Part shown: positions 27,719 to 35,980 of the stretch, piece after piece
Layout of the letters: each line of letters starts with the position of its first letter
How positions within the stretch are numbered: the stretch's first letter is position 1
Assembly: GCF_024300625.1 (NCBI RefSeq)
Contig: NZ_CP101322.1
Location: 1,625,992 to 1,689,991 of the forward strand
Direction: 5' to 3'
DNA from: Halovivax gelatinilyticus
GTDB lineage: Archaea > Halobacteriota > Halobacteria > Halobacteriales > Natrialbaceae
DNA length: 64,000 nucleotides
Made by a program: the position numbers and the translations under genes
The notes under the pieces: model-generated
The model's database searches: none
Seen by the model: only the letters and a program-made list of their open reading frames with translations
What the model was told of the DNA's origin: nothing

Positions 27719-27997
27719 CTAGTCGGTACCGACAGCTTCGTCTTCGCCCGACGCATCCGGGTTTGACGCGTAGACGAGTTCGAACGAGAGTTTCGCCGTA
27801 CAGCTCATCGCTGCCTCGTCGAGCTCCGTATCGGACTCGCGGTCGTCGAGATAGCCGTTACATCGACCGTGGGCGATCACGTTCGAGAGCGTCGCCGCCG
27901 ATCCACACTCCGGGCAGTCGACGTAGTAGTTTCCTTCCTCGTCCTGGTGCCAGGCGTCGGCTTCGAGGTCCATGCGAGCCGCCTCGGTGTCGGTCAT
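27719..27997 (-). CDS. small zinc-ribbon-like protein
   Basis: 92 residues, acidic at both ends. The core YVDCPECGSAATLSNVIAHG has a CPxCG knuckle, and later Cys residues (GRCNGYL, MSCTAKL) could complete a metal site. Such CPxCG proteins are abundant in haloarchaea and mostly unassigned. Its stop is 32 bases from the start of the Nudix gene on the same strand, so the two could be cotranscribed. Confidence 0.65.
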   Translation of the reverse strand: MTDTEAARMDLEADAWHQDEEGNYYVDCPECGSAATLSNVIAHGRCNGYLDDRESDTELDEAAMSCTAKLSFELVYASNPDASGEDEAVGTD

Positions 27998-28072
27998 GGA
28001 GGAACGACGCGTTCGAGGCCCGTAAACGACGGCCCGGCAGCGTCCGCCGGGAGGAATTCCTGCGACTCTGAC

Positions 28073-29467
28073 TCACACGACCGACTCGACCAGCGCCGTT
28101 CCCGCAGATAGCAACGTCCCGACCCGCTCGTCGTCGCTGGCCTCGGCGTAGACCCGAAGGACCGGTTCCGTCCCGCTCGGGCGGACGAGCAGCCACGATC
28201 CGTCGGCGAGCAGGAGTTTGAAGCCGTCGGCCGTGTTCACGTCCGCGACGGCGACGCCGGCCACCTCGTCCGGAATCGCGGATTCGAGGTCCTCGACGAC
28301 GCGGCGTTTCTCGGCATCCGGACAGGCGACGCTTCGCTTGTCCTGGCTCACCGTCCCGTGCTCGGCGAGCAACCGATCGACGCGCTCGTCGATCGATTCT
28401 TCGGCGCACATCGCGGCCGCGAGCAGCGCCACGAGGACGCCATCTTTCTCCCGGACGTGACCGCGGACGGTGAACCCGCCGGACTCCTCGCCGCCGACGA
28501 GCGCGTCGCGGTCGGCCATCGCCGCGGCCACCCACTTGAAGCCGACCGGAACCTCGTAGGCTCGCTCGTCGTGCGCCTCGGCGACCCGATCGATCAGGTA
28601 CGTCGTCGAGACCGTTCGAATCGCCGGGCCGGAGGCGTCCTCGAGCAGCCAGTCGTACAGCGCCGCGAAGAACAGGTTCTCGTCGAGCGCGCCGCGGGCG
28701 GGCGTCACGACGGCCAGTCGGTCCGCGTCACCGTCGTTCGCGATGCCGAGGTCGGCCTCGCCGGTCGTGACGCGCTCGATCAGCTCGCCCAGGTGTTCGG
28801 GGGCGGGTTCGGGCGGCGAGCCGCCGAAGGTCGGATCGCGCTCACAGCGGAGCCGCTCGACGGACGCGCCGGCCCGTTCGAGCAACGCGTCGGTGTAGCC
28901 GCGTCCGGAGCCGTACATGGCGTCGTAGGCGATGGTGAGTTCCGAGAGGGGATCGGTCGCATCCGATCCGTACGCCGCGAGCACGTCGAGGGCCGCGCTC
29001 GCGTGCGAATCGCCGAATTCGACCCGCCGCACCGCCCCGCGTTCGGCGTCAGCTCTCACTTCGGGTTCGGCGAGCCGATCGGCGACGGCGTCCATGACCG
29101 TCGGCGACGCGGGCGCACCGTCTGCGGGGATGAACTTCACGCCGTTGTACTCCGGCGGGTTGTGCGAGGCCGTCACGACGAGCGCGCCGGCTAGCCCGCG
29201 ATCGACGATCGCGTGGGCGACGAGCGGCGTCGGGCAGTCGCGTTCGGCGAACAGGACGTCGAACCCGTTGGCACACAGCACCCGCGAGAGCTCCTCCGCG
29301 AAGCCCTCGGACGTCTCTCTGGCGTCGTAGCCGACGGCGACCGGCGCCCGTTCGCCTTCGTCTCTCAGGTAACTGGCGACTGCCTGACCGACGATCCGCA
29401 CCCGGCGGTTCGTGAACGTCTCCAGCGTGGCCCGCCAGCCGTCGGTCCCGAACGAGATCTGCTCCAT
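28073..29467 (-). CDS. phosphohexomutase (phosphomannomutase/phosphoglucosamine mutase family)
   Basis: 464 residues in four domains. The active-site phosphoserine loop is VVTASHNPPEYNG (about 98-110), the metal loop GDADRL is in GIANDGDADRLAV, the sugar loop is LVGGEESGGF, and the phosphate loop is VRPSGTEPVLRVY. These interconvert hexose 1- and 6-phosphates for glycan or nucleotide-sugar synthesis. GEESGG is the family's sugar-binding signature, but the exact sugar cannot be told from it alone. Starts MEQISFGTDGWR; single gene. Confidence 0.9.
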   Translation of the reverse strand: MEQISFGTDGWRATLETFTNRRVRIVGQAVASYLRDEGERAPVAVGYDARETSEGFAEELSRVLCANGFDVLFAERDCPTPLVAHAIVDRGLAGALVVTASHNPPEYNGVKFIPADGAPASPTVMDAVADRLAEPEVRADAERGAVRRVEFGDSHASAALDVLAAYGSDATDPLSELTIAYDAMYGSGRGYTDALLERAGASVERLRCERDPTFGGSPPEPAPEHLGELIERVTTGEADLGIANDGDADRLAVVTPARGALDENLFFAALYDWLLEDASGPAIRTVSTTYLIDRVAEAHDERAYEVPVGFKWVAAAMADRDALVGGEESGGFTVRGHVREKDGVLVALLAAAMCAEESIDERVDRLLAEHGTVSQDKRSVACPDAEKRRVVEDLESAIPDEVAGVAVADVNTADGFKLLLADGSWLLVRPSGTEPVLRVYAEASDDERVGTLLSAGTALVESVV

Positions 29468-29554
29468 ACGCCAGGCTCTACCGCCCCGGATAAAAAATCG
29501 ACGACGAGCGACCGGTACGGTCGCTGGAAGTCGGGTTCCGGGATCGACCGGTGC

Positions 29555-30319
29555 TCAGACGACCAGCTTCCAGACCTGGATCGAGTGGCCGTCTTCGATC
29601 GGCTCGTCGCTGAAGTCGCCGGTGACGGCCCAATCCGAAAACGGCGACGCGCGGGCGAGCAGTTCGATCTGGCGCTTGGGGAGCATCGAGAGTCGATCGT
29701 CCTCCGCGAAGACGAGCGAACCGCTCGAATCGTACAGTTCGGTTTCGACGGCGAAGCGCTGTTCGACCTCGTCGGCCATTCGCGTCCGGGTTCTCACCTC
29801 GTGGGCCTCACCGCGGTACTCGGTCGATTTCGTCTCCCACTCGCCGTACGTCTCACAGATGACGTCGAAGCCCGGAACGAAGACGTCGAAGACGAACCGG
29901 CCACCGGGGGCGAGCGCGTCGTGAACGGATTCGAGCGCCGACAGCTGGTCGTCGATCGTCGGCAGGTTCTGGACGGCGTTGAACGGACAGATCGCGAGAT
30001 CGTACCGGCGGTCCGTCTCGAAATCGGTCGCGTCGGCGGTCCAGACCGACGGCTCCAGGTCGCGCTCGGCGGCGTTCTCGCGGAGCACCGACAACGCGTC
30101 CGCAGAGAGGTCGAAGCCATCGACATCGACGCCCGCCGCCAGCAGTTCAAGGTACACCCGACCGGTTCCGCAGGCGATTTCGAGGACGGAACCGTCAACA
30201 TCGTTCGCCAGCCTTCGGTAGTAGTCGACGTCGGGCCGGTCGATTCCTGCGAGCTGCCGGTCGTAAAACCGCGCTCGTTCGAGTCGATAGGAATCGACTC
30301 TCGAATCGTCGTCTTCCAT
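29555..30319 (-). CDS. class I SAM-dependent methyltransferase
   Basis: 254 residues. SAM-binding motif I is VLEIACGTGRVYLEL, motif II follows in VDGFDLSADAL, and a motif with CPFNAVQNL replaces the usual post-II block. Small-molecule methyltransferases have this form; the substrate is unknown. The ATG for MEDDDSRVDS is preferred; a start nine codons upstream (MRAHRSCVL) is possible. Divergent from the FMN reductase gene across a 137-base promoter region. Confidence 0.8.
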   Translation of the reverse strand: MEDDDSRVDSYRLERARFYDRQLAGIDRPDVDYYRRLANDVDGSVLEIACGTGRVYLELLAAGVDVDGFDLSADALSVLRENAAERDLEPSVWTADATDFETDRRYDLAICPFNAVQNLPTIDDQLSALESVHDALAPGGRFVFDVFVPGFDVICETYGEWETKSTEYRGEAHEVRTRTRMADEVEQRFAVETELYDSSGSLVFAEDDRLSMLPKRQIELLARASPFSDWAVTGDFSDEPIEDGHSIQVWKLVV

Positions 30320-30456
30320 TAGTACGCAGCTTCGATGCGCCCTCATAATCGTGACGGTGTGCAGGCAGGTTTTCGTTGGCGGTTCTCGGCCGCTCGCCGG
30401 CGTCCGACTCCTCGAAAGGCGACGTAGCTTTACGATTCGACGCCTAACGTCGGACA

Positions 30457-31050
30457 ATGACTTCTGGCCCGTCCATTCTCGCCGTCTCGGGCAGCCTCCG
30501 CGACGAGAGCTACACGCGGACGGCACTGAAATACGTCCTCGCGGCCGCGGCGGACGCCGGCGCCGAGACCGACCTCCTGGACCTTCGCGAGTACGACCTC
30601 CCGCTGTACGACCCTGACGTCGACGAGCAGGGCGACGAGACCGAGGTCCGTCGGCGCGTTCGCGACGCGGACGCGCTCGTCCTCGGAACGCCGGTCTACC
30701 ACGGCTCGTACTCCGGTGCGCTGAAGAACTTTCACGACTACTGCGGCAAGGACGACTACGAACACACGACCGTCGGCCTGCTGGCGACGGCCGGCGGCGG
30801 CAGTTTCGGCCCGACGCTCGATCACCTCCGATCGACGGTCCGGGGCGTCCACGGCTGGGTGGTGCCGAACCAGGTCGGCATCAGAAACGCGAGAAATCAG
30901 TTCGTCGACGATCCGAACGCGATCGACGGCCGCGCCGTTCGCGACTCGTCACTCGAAGATCGATTCGAGCGCCTCGGCGAGACGCTCGTCGCGTACGCGT
31001 ACATCGATCCGACGCAGGTAGCCGAGTCGGCATCCGCCGCGGACGACTAG
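30457..31050 (+). CDS. NADPH-dependent FMN reductase family protein
   Basis: 197 residues, flavodoxin-like. The FMN phosphate loop is VSGSLRDESYTRTAL, followed by LGTPVYHGSYSGALKNFHDY, which is the hallmark of the family, and LLATAGGG. These reduce FMN, quinones or azo compounds with NAD(P)H in the cytoplasm. Its stop is one base from the stop of the convergent GIY-YIG gene. Confidence 0.88.
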   Translation: MTSGPSILAVSGSLRDESYTRTALKYVLAAAADAGAETDLLDLREYDLPLYDPDVDEQGDETEVRRRVRDADALVLGTPVYHGSYSGALKNFHDYCGKDDYEHTTVGLLATAGGGSFGPTLDHLRSTVRGVHGWVVPNQVGIRNARNQFVDDPNAIDGRAVRDSSLEDRFERLGETLVAYAYIDPTQVAESASAADD

Positions 31051-31051
31051 C

Positions 31052-31297
31052 CTAGAGCCCGACGAGACGCTCCTTTTCGGCCCGCGAGTAGGTTTTGATC
31101 TCGTACTCGCGACTCATCGCGGCCGACCGGCTCTCGTAGCGTTCGACGTGGACGACGTCGACGGGCGTGCGCGATCGGGTGTACTTCGCCCCGTCGCCGG
31201 CGTTGTGTTCGTCGACCCGTCGATCGATATCGGTGGTGTAGCCCGTATACAGCGTTCCGTCGGCACACTCCAGAACGTAGACGACGTGATCCGTCAT
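31052..31297 (-). CDS. GIY-YIG domain nuclease-like protein
   Basis: 81 residues, a single GIY-YIG domain of the small YhbQ/UPF0213 kind. [16 protein letters not shown] supplies the two Tyr elements, [16 protein letters not shown] the catalytic Arg region, and the C-terminal [14 protein letters not shown] is conserved. The ATG giving [10 protein letters not shown] is chosen; the frame upstream is not protein-like. Role probably in DNA repair or processing, but small family members are poorly characterised. Confidence 0.85.
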   Translation of the reverse strand: MTDHVVYVLECADGTLYTGYTTDIDRRVDEHNAGDGAKYTRSRTPVDVVHVERYESRSAAMSREYEIKTYSRAEKERLVGL

Positions 31298-31517
31298 TGA
31301 CCGACCGACGAACGCGCGGGAATATGGGCTCACCGGTCGTCTCTTCTCGACGATCGAGCGGATCCGGCCCGAGCGCGCGCGAGCCCTGTGGCATCGCCAA
31401 CTGGGCGAATTCGGACCGTTGATTATTCTTCCCGCATATAGGTTTCGGTGTAACACCGCGTCAATCGCCCGTTCGAGCCATCCTCAGGCCCGTAAACCCG
31501 TGTATTAAACAGAACGC

Positions 31518-31523
31518 TTATAA
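31518..31523 (+). promoter_or_regulatory. TATA-like box of the DUF1931 gene
   Basis: TTATAA lies 27 bases before the ATG within an otherwise GC-rich region, in agreement with a transcript that starts at or a few bases before the start codon. A purine stretch (AAGGGGGTGG) follows it. Confidence 0.5.
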
Positions 31524-31549
31524 GGGGGTGGACAGAACGGATAATTCGT

Positions 31550-31717
31550 ATGGCAGACCTTATCGTCAAAGCCGCGGTCAAAGAAGCGCTCGATGACAAG
31601 AACGTCGCCTCGGACTTCTACGACGCACTCGACGAAGAAGTCGAAGCACTCCTCGACGACGCCGCCCGGCGTGCCGAGGCCAACGACCGAAAGACCGTCC
31701 AGCCGCGCGACCTGTAA
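31550..31717 (+). CDS. DUF1931 histone-fold mini-protein
   Basis: 55 residues, MADLIVKAAVKEALDDKN, ending KTVQPRDL. The two-helix pattern with RRAEANDRKTVQPRD matches the DUF1931 family of archaeal histone-fold-like proteins, in which the C-terminal RKTVxPRD corresponds to the second DNA-binding loop of histones. Whether this short form binds DNA or acts as an adaptor is open. It has its own TATA-like box. About 90 bases follow before the convergent gene. Confidence 0.8.
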   Translation: MADLIVKAAVKEALDDKNVASDFYDALDEEVEALLDDAARRAEANDRKTVQPRDL

Positions 31718-31804
31718 GGCTGATCCACCCACTTTCTGCGCGCTCACACGTCGAGCAGTGCCACCGCCACGCCGATCGAGTACTCACGCATCGCCACCCG
31801 CGGG

Positions 31805-33094
31805 TTATTCTCGACGAACGAACCCGGTGATCGCAGTCAGCCGTTCGCGCAGTCGACCGAGCACCGACACCGACTCGCCATCGCGCTGATCGTTTTCGGC
31901 CGGCGATTGCGCTGACTCGTCGGACGCCAACGGGTCCGAGTCAGATTCCGCTCGCGGCGTGTCGACCGGGCCGAATCTCGTCGCGACGTCGGTGGGCGAG
32001 AGGACGTCGTCGACCGTAACCGACGGCCCGGTCTCGCTCGCCGACGGCGTCTCCGCACTCTCTGCTAGCTCGTCGTCACCGACCGAGTCGTCGTGTCGGT
32101 GAGGCGGTGCGAGGGCGGCGATGGCTTCGAGTTCTTCGCGAGTGACGAGCGGTCGGCTGCTCCTCGTGGTCCGGGGAGCCGGCATCGGTTCTCGACGGTC
32201 GGTCGATTCGGCGGTGTCGGTCGACGCAGGGATGTCGGTCGGATCGGAGGTGTCGGTCGGTTCGACGACGGGTTCGCGAACCGGTTCGGGCGGCCGGGCG
32301 GGTTCGACCGTCGTCGACTCCGGGTCGTCGCGGCCGGATCGATGGGACTCGAACGCGTCGGTCAGATCGACGGTGCCGTCCGAACCGAAGAACGTCGATG
32401 CCGTCGGTTCGGATCGGTTGTCGTCGTCTCCTTCGTCGTCGGTCGGCGTGTCCTCCGGTTCGGACGTCTCTCCGGCCGCTGGAACGGAGGCGTCGCTCAC
32501 GAGCGTGGCCATCGCTTCGTCCGGGTCGTCCGGCAGAAGGGCGTCGGTGGGCGACTCGTGCTCCGGTTCGAGCGTCTCTCCGGGTTCCTCGTCGACGAGC
32601 GCCAGAATCTCGTCGACGCCTCGCTCGGAGACCGTCCGCGTCGGGCCGCCGCCGGCGAGCGAACCGAACTCGGATTCGACCTCGCGCTCGACGCGCTCGA
32701 AGTCGTGATCCCGATCGGAGTCGAGCGTCCCGACGTACCGGTCGTCGCTCGCACTCGTCGATTCGACGGTCTCGTGGGCCGAACCGCTTTTCTCCGCCCG
32801 AGCGTCGCGCTCTAGCTGGTCGAACACCTCGTCGATCCCCGTCGTCGAGACGGTCGTGGTCGGACCGCCCGAGAGGCCGAACCCGCCGGCCGTCTCGTCG
32901 TCCGCGGGGGTCGAGATCTCCGCCAGGACGTCGTCGACGTTCTCCTCCGAGACGTGACGCCGAGGCCCACTCTCCCGGAGCCGGTCGACGACCGTCTCCG
33001 TGTCGACGTCCGCCGACTCGAGCAGCGCCTCGAGCGTCGTCGCGTCGGAAGACGACATGTTCGATCGGTCGCCGCCTTCCCATCGCGTTTCCAT
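31805..33094 (-). CDS. acidic disordered protein with repeated GP-VS-DE motifs
   Basis: 429 residues, very rich in Asp, Glu, Ser, Thr and Pro, with little expected fold. Three related short motifs recur: GPRRHVSEENVDDVLAEI (about 43-60), GPTTTVSTTGIDEVFDQL (about 77-94) and GPTRTVSERGVDEILALV (about 150-167), i.e. GP-x3-VS-x3-[VI]-D-[DE]-[VI]-[LF]. The C-terminus turns basic (GRLRERLTAITGFVRRE). A TATA-like TTTTTATTA on this strand (33126-33134) about 36 bases upstream favours this ATG. The function is unknown; the repeats look like docking or oligomerisation peptides. Confidence 0.65.
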   Translation of the reverse strand: METRWEGGDRSNMSSSDATTLEALLESADVDTETVVDRLRESGPRRHVSEENVDDVLAEISTPADDETAGGFGLSGGPTTTVSTTGIDEVFDQLERDARAEKSGSAHETVESTSASDDRYVGTLDSDRDHDFERVEREVESEFGSLAGGGPTRTVSERGVDEILALVDEEPGETLEPEHESPTDALLPDDPDEAMATLVSDASVPAAGETSEPEDTPTDDEGDDDNRSEPTASTFFGSDGTVDLTDAFESHRSGRDDPESTTVEPARPPEPVREPVVEPTDTSDPTDIPASTDTAESTDRREPMPAPRTTRSSRPLVTREELEAIAALAPPHRHDDSVGDDELAESAETPSASETGPSVTVDDVLSPTDVATRFGPVDTPRAESDSDPLASDESAQSPAENDQRDGESVSVLGRLRERLTAITGFVRRE

Positions 33095-33322
33095 CTCTGA
33101 TCGTTCTCTACGAGAATAATTGGGGTAATAAAAATTTGCGAGGTTTGTTGATACATTCGAGGCCCGTTCGATCGCAGTGGCCGCTTGAAGTCGCACTACG
33201 GTTGCTTGGGCCGGCTCAACTGTGGTTCAATTTCAACGGAACACCGTGTATCTTTAACGACCCCCAAACATTTCGAACGCTCATTACACACGCGTCCATC
33301 TCGAAAACGGTTGCCGGTTCGA

Positions 33323-33465
33323 CTAGCCCTCGCGCTCGTCACGGTACGTTCGCGTCCGACCGAGCAGCACGTAGTCGGTCTCGCGCAACTCGCCGACCGT
33401 CTCCGAGCCGGTGACGAACATCGCCGTCTGCAGCTCCATCGAGAGCGTCTCGATCAGGTCGACGA
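33323..33465 (-). pseudogene. truncated 3' end of fni (displaced copy)
   Basis: The last 46 or so codons of the type 2 IPP isomerase gene are repeated here, with an in-frame stop (ending TYRDEREG) where the intact gene ends TYRDERQ. The intact gene lies 2.6 kb to the right. Bases 33336-33465 are identical to 35991-36120 except for one C/T (Gly instead of Asp in VDELRE). There is no start or catalytic region, so this is a non-functional remnant. Confidence 0.9.
33336..33465. repeat. 130-bp direct repeat flanking an island, left copy
   Basis: 130 bases match 35991-36120 with one visible mismatch, same orientation. The match stops abruptly on both sides. The interval between the copies holds an AT-rich orphan gene and a propeller lipoprotein gene. 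This geometry, with the 3' end of a gene duplicated around inserted DNA, is that of attachment sites of integrated elements. Confidence 0.9.
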
Positions 33466-33481
33466 TAAGGTATCTGTGATT

Positions 33482-34513
33482 CTAATGAATCGGGTCCCCG
33501 CAGCCTGGTGTCTGGAATTTAACTCCACTGCCATATCGGCTACCGGTCCACAATCCACTGAACCGTGCGTCATAATCACATTCAACAATTGTCGAGCAGG
33601 CTCCATGGTGGCCTGACGCAATTGATACCGGTTCAAGCGTTTGCAGGCTTTTTGCTGCAGTACTACTAGAATCCACGTCGTGTTCCCACCGACGCCCCTG
33701 GCCCTGGGGATTGTGGATGACCATTTCTTCCGGGGGGATTGTTTGTGAGATAGACTCACTCACTCCAAATTCTATACCGGATTCTGAAGCACTGACACCA
33801 ACTGTTTGAGTTATCTCTTTGTAACCTGTGACTGGTTGATTTGGTGTCCAGTCGTGTAGGTCCATGTTGCTGTCCCAACTGTGACTAATATTCATGTCAC
33901 TAATCGATCCCGTGCTACTCTTCTCGTCATCGGCCTGTGCAGGGACAAAAGTTAGATGAGACTCTAGCTTGTATATTGGATCAGAATTGACTGTTCGATG
34001 TATCGAGGATCGGTCCTCTATTGAACCTCTTGAACCTTCGGTTGCAGGCACAATGTGTACAGAATCTTGTTCTATCCAGTCGTTAGACGATCCCTCCACG
34101 CGATTCTTGTTCTCGCTGTGTAGCTTTTCTCGAATTCTACTTAGCCTTTCATGTCTATTTAAATCGGCCGTAAAAGTAGCATCCTCTTCAGATACGACTT
34201 CAAACACTTGATTCGTTGTTCCCTTCTGTTTTCGTTCAATTCCGTATCCAACCAATCGACTTTCTTCGTATAGCTTTGGAACACCTAAGATTGGTTGAAA
34301 ATTGCTCTCATGCTCGTCTGTGCTGTATGTAATATTAGTCTGGATACGTTCGACATCCGCCATATTGATGGGATCATCATACGTACCGACTTCAACAAGC
34401 ATTTCCGGCACCGATTTTTGTCCCTCCCCTTTCGAACTTACTGTACTCACAATTCCTTGCAAGGAAGCCCTGCTGCACCGAGTTGAAGCGCCCTCCTCCT
34501 TCTGATCTCGCAT
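33482..34513 (-). CDS. AT-rich orphan gene of unknown function
   Basis: 343 residues, MRDQKEEGASTRCSR. No recognisable domain or membrane helix. The middle is polar with NSDPIYKLESHLTFVPAQ, and the last third has HPRE-free stretches such as SESISQTIPPEE and a final GCGDPIH. Base composition and codon use are far more AT-rich than in neighbours, which signals transfer. It ends 16 bases from the left 130-bp repeat. An exported or surface protein without clear signal, or a decaying gene, are both possible; the frame is open throughout. Confidence 0.5.
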   Translation of the reverse strand: MRDQKEEGASTRCSRASLQGIVSTVSSKGEGQKSVPEMLVEVGTYDDPINMADVERIQTNITYSTDEHESNFQPILGVPKLYEESRLVGYGIERKQKGTTNQVFEVVSEEDATFTADLNRHERLSRIREKLHSENKNRVEGSSNDWIEQDSVHIVPATEGSRGSIEDRSSIHRTVNSDPIYKLESHLTFVPAQADDEKSSTGSISDMNISHSWDSNMDLHDWTPNQPVTGYKEITQTVGVSASESGIEFGVSESISQTIPPEEMVIHNPQGQGRRWEHDVDSSSTAAKSLQTLEPVSIASGHHGACSTIVECDYDARFSGLWTGSRYGSGVKFQTPGCGDPIH

Positions 34514-34657
34514 TTATTGCCTTTCATTCCACACTGGCCAATGAAGTGTCCGGGTGAATTAAATATATCTAAAGACAATATACCAATCTAACAATAAATA
34601 ACAATAACTAACATTTACACCGGCTCAATCTGAGATATTTAACCCATCTATACAAAG

Positions 34658-34665
34658 TATTTATC
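34658..34665 (+). promoter_or_regulatory. TATA-like box of the island propeller gene
   Basis: TATTTATC begins 30 bases before the ATG. The whole 30 bases to the start codon align with those before the paralog at 43.2 kb, where the last twelve differ at only two positions (GGATGAAGGTAT against GCATGATGGTAT). Surrounding intergenic DNA (34514-34687) is strongly AT-rich. Confidence 0.5.
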
Positions 34666-34687
34666 ATTGGGCGATGGATGAAGGTAT

Positions 34688-35932
34688 ATGGGGTCAATTA
34701 GAAACTCCCGTCGGGCATTCCTCGCCGCGACGGGGTGTCTCGCCGCGACGGCGGGCTGTACCGGGTGGATCCTGGGATCGAAGCCGTCGTTCGACGAACT
34801 CGCGGCGGACGCGCCCGTTTCCGTCGACTGGGCGCACGAGGAGGTCGAACCGAACGAGGAAAGCGTCGAATCCCGTTCGATGAAGAACACCGCCGTACAG
34901 TTTCAACCGCGACGCGTGGGTGATACGATCGTGTTCGGGACCGGCGAACGGGTCGTCGCGGTGGATCCGGACGACGGATCGGTGCGATGGAGATACGTCG
35001 ATGAGGGGTTCCTCACGTCCAGACCGGTCCGTCACGACGGATCGCTGATCGTCGGCGGCGACAGACTGACCGCGCTCTCCGAACGGACCGGCGACGTCGT
35101 CTGGACCGTCGAACTGGATACCGACTCGTCCGGCAGACCTCGTGAAACCGGCGGAATCGGTGCGACGACCGACTCGCTGTTCGTCGGCTATCAACTCCCC
35201 CGCGGGGGTGACAGTCTGGCCGAACCAGGGCTCGTCCGAGTCGACGCAGACGACAGGGAGATCGTCGACCGCTACGACGAATTGCAAACGGTCCAGGCAC
35301 CGCCGGCGACGGACGACGAATTCGCGGTCGCGGTCGACGGCAATGTGAATTACGCCACGAGTCGGAAGGCCCCTCCGTCGGTCACCGCCTACGATTCCGG
35401 CGGCCACCTGTACTGGCGGTACGAATTCGAGCATCCGCACACGCGGATCGGCCCAGTACTCACGTCATCGCGGGTGTTCGCCGCCAGTCATGGCCACGGA
35501 TTTGACGGCGGATCGGTCGTCGCCATCGATAGAGAGAGCGGTGACGTGGAGTGGCGAGCTGAGCGTGATATCGGGCCGTCGACGCGGACGGCGCTCAGCC
35601 TCACCGACGATCTCGTCACCTTCCTCGACGGGGAGAACCACCTCGTCGCCCTCGAGAGAGACACCGGCGACGAGGTATGGACGGTTGACCTCGCGTACTA
35701 CGACGTCCACGACGAGCGACACGGTTCGCATCGAACGGTCCAGACGCCCGTCGTCGACGGCGACCGCGGCTACTGCACTGTTCTGGGGGCGCTGTTCGCG
35801 ATCGATCTGGCGGCGGGCGAAGTCGAGTGGGCCTACGCCGACGAGGAGACGCCGTTCGCCGGCCGCCCGCTCGCCGACGACGAGCGCCTCTTCGTGCCGA
35901 GCGGAACGTCGTTTTTCGCACTATCGGTGTAA
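34688..35932 (+). CDS. Tat lipoprotein with PQQ-like beta-propeller, island copy
   Basis: 414 residues. A Tat signal (NSRRAFLAATG) ends in the lipobox ATAGC; the mature part is a beta-propeller made of repeats such as VVAVDPDDGSVRWRYVDEG, LTALSERTGDVVWTVELD and VVAIDRESGDVEWRAERD. Such PQQ-like propellers in haloarchaea are surface lipoproteins, usually without bound PQQ. It is highly similar to the protein at 43228-44451, including HPHTRIGP and DGDRGYCT. It lies within the 130-bp-repeat island and reads toward the fni 3' end. Confidence 0.85.
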   Translation: MGSIRNSRRAFLAATGCLAATAGCTGWILGSKPSFDELAADAPVSVDWAHEEVEPNEESVESRSMKNTAVQFQPRRVGDTIVFGTGERVVAVDPDDGSVRWRYVDEGFLTSRPVRHDGSLIVGGDRLTALSERTGDVVWTVELDTDSSGRPRETGGIGATTDSLFVGYQLPRGGDSLAEPGLVRVDADDREIVDRYDELQTVQAPPATDDEFAVAVDGNVNYATSRKAPPSVTAYDSGGHLYWRYEFEHPHTRIGPVLTSSRVFAASHGHGFDGGSVVAIDRESGDVEWRAERDIGPSTRTALSLTDDLVTFLDGENHLVALERDTGDEVWTVDLAYYDVHDERHGSHRTVQTPVVDGDRGYCTVLGALFAIDLAAGEVEWAYADEETPFAGRPLADDERLFVPSGTSFFALSV

Positions 35933-35980
35933 CGCCCTCTGATCTGCCGATATAGGGGTTTAGAACAGTCCCGTCAGTTA

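Noticed and set aside
33466-35980. Island as an insertion sequence
   Set aside because: No transposase, no terminal inverted repeats and the flanking repeat is 130 bases of host gene, far longer than IS target duplications.
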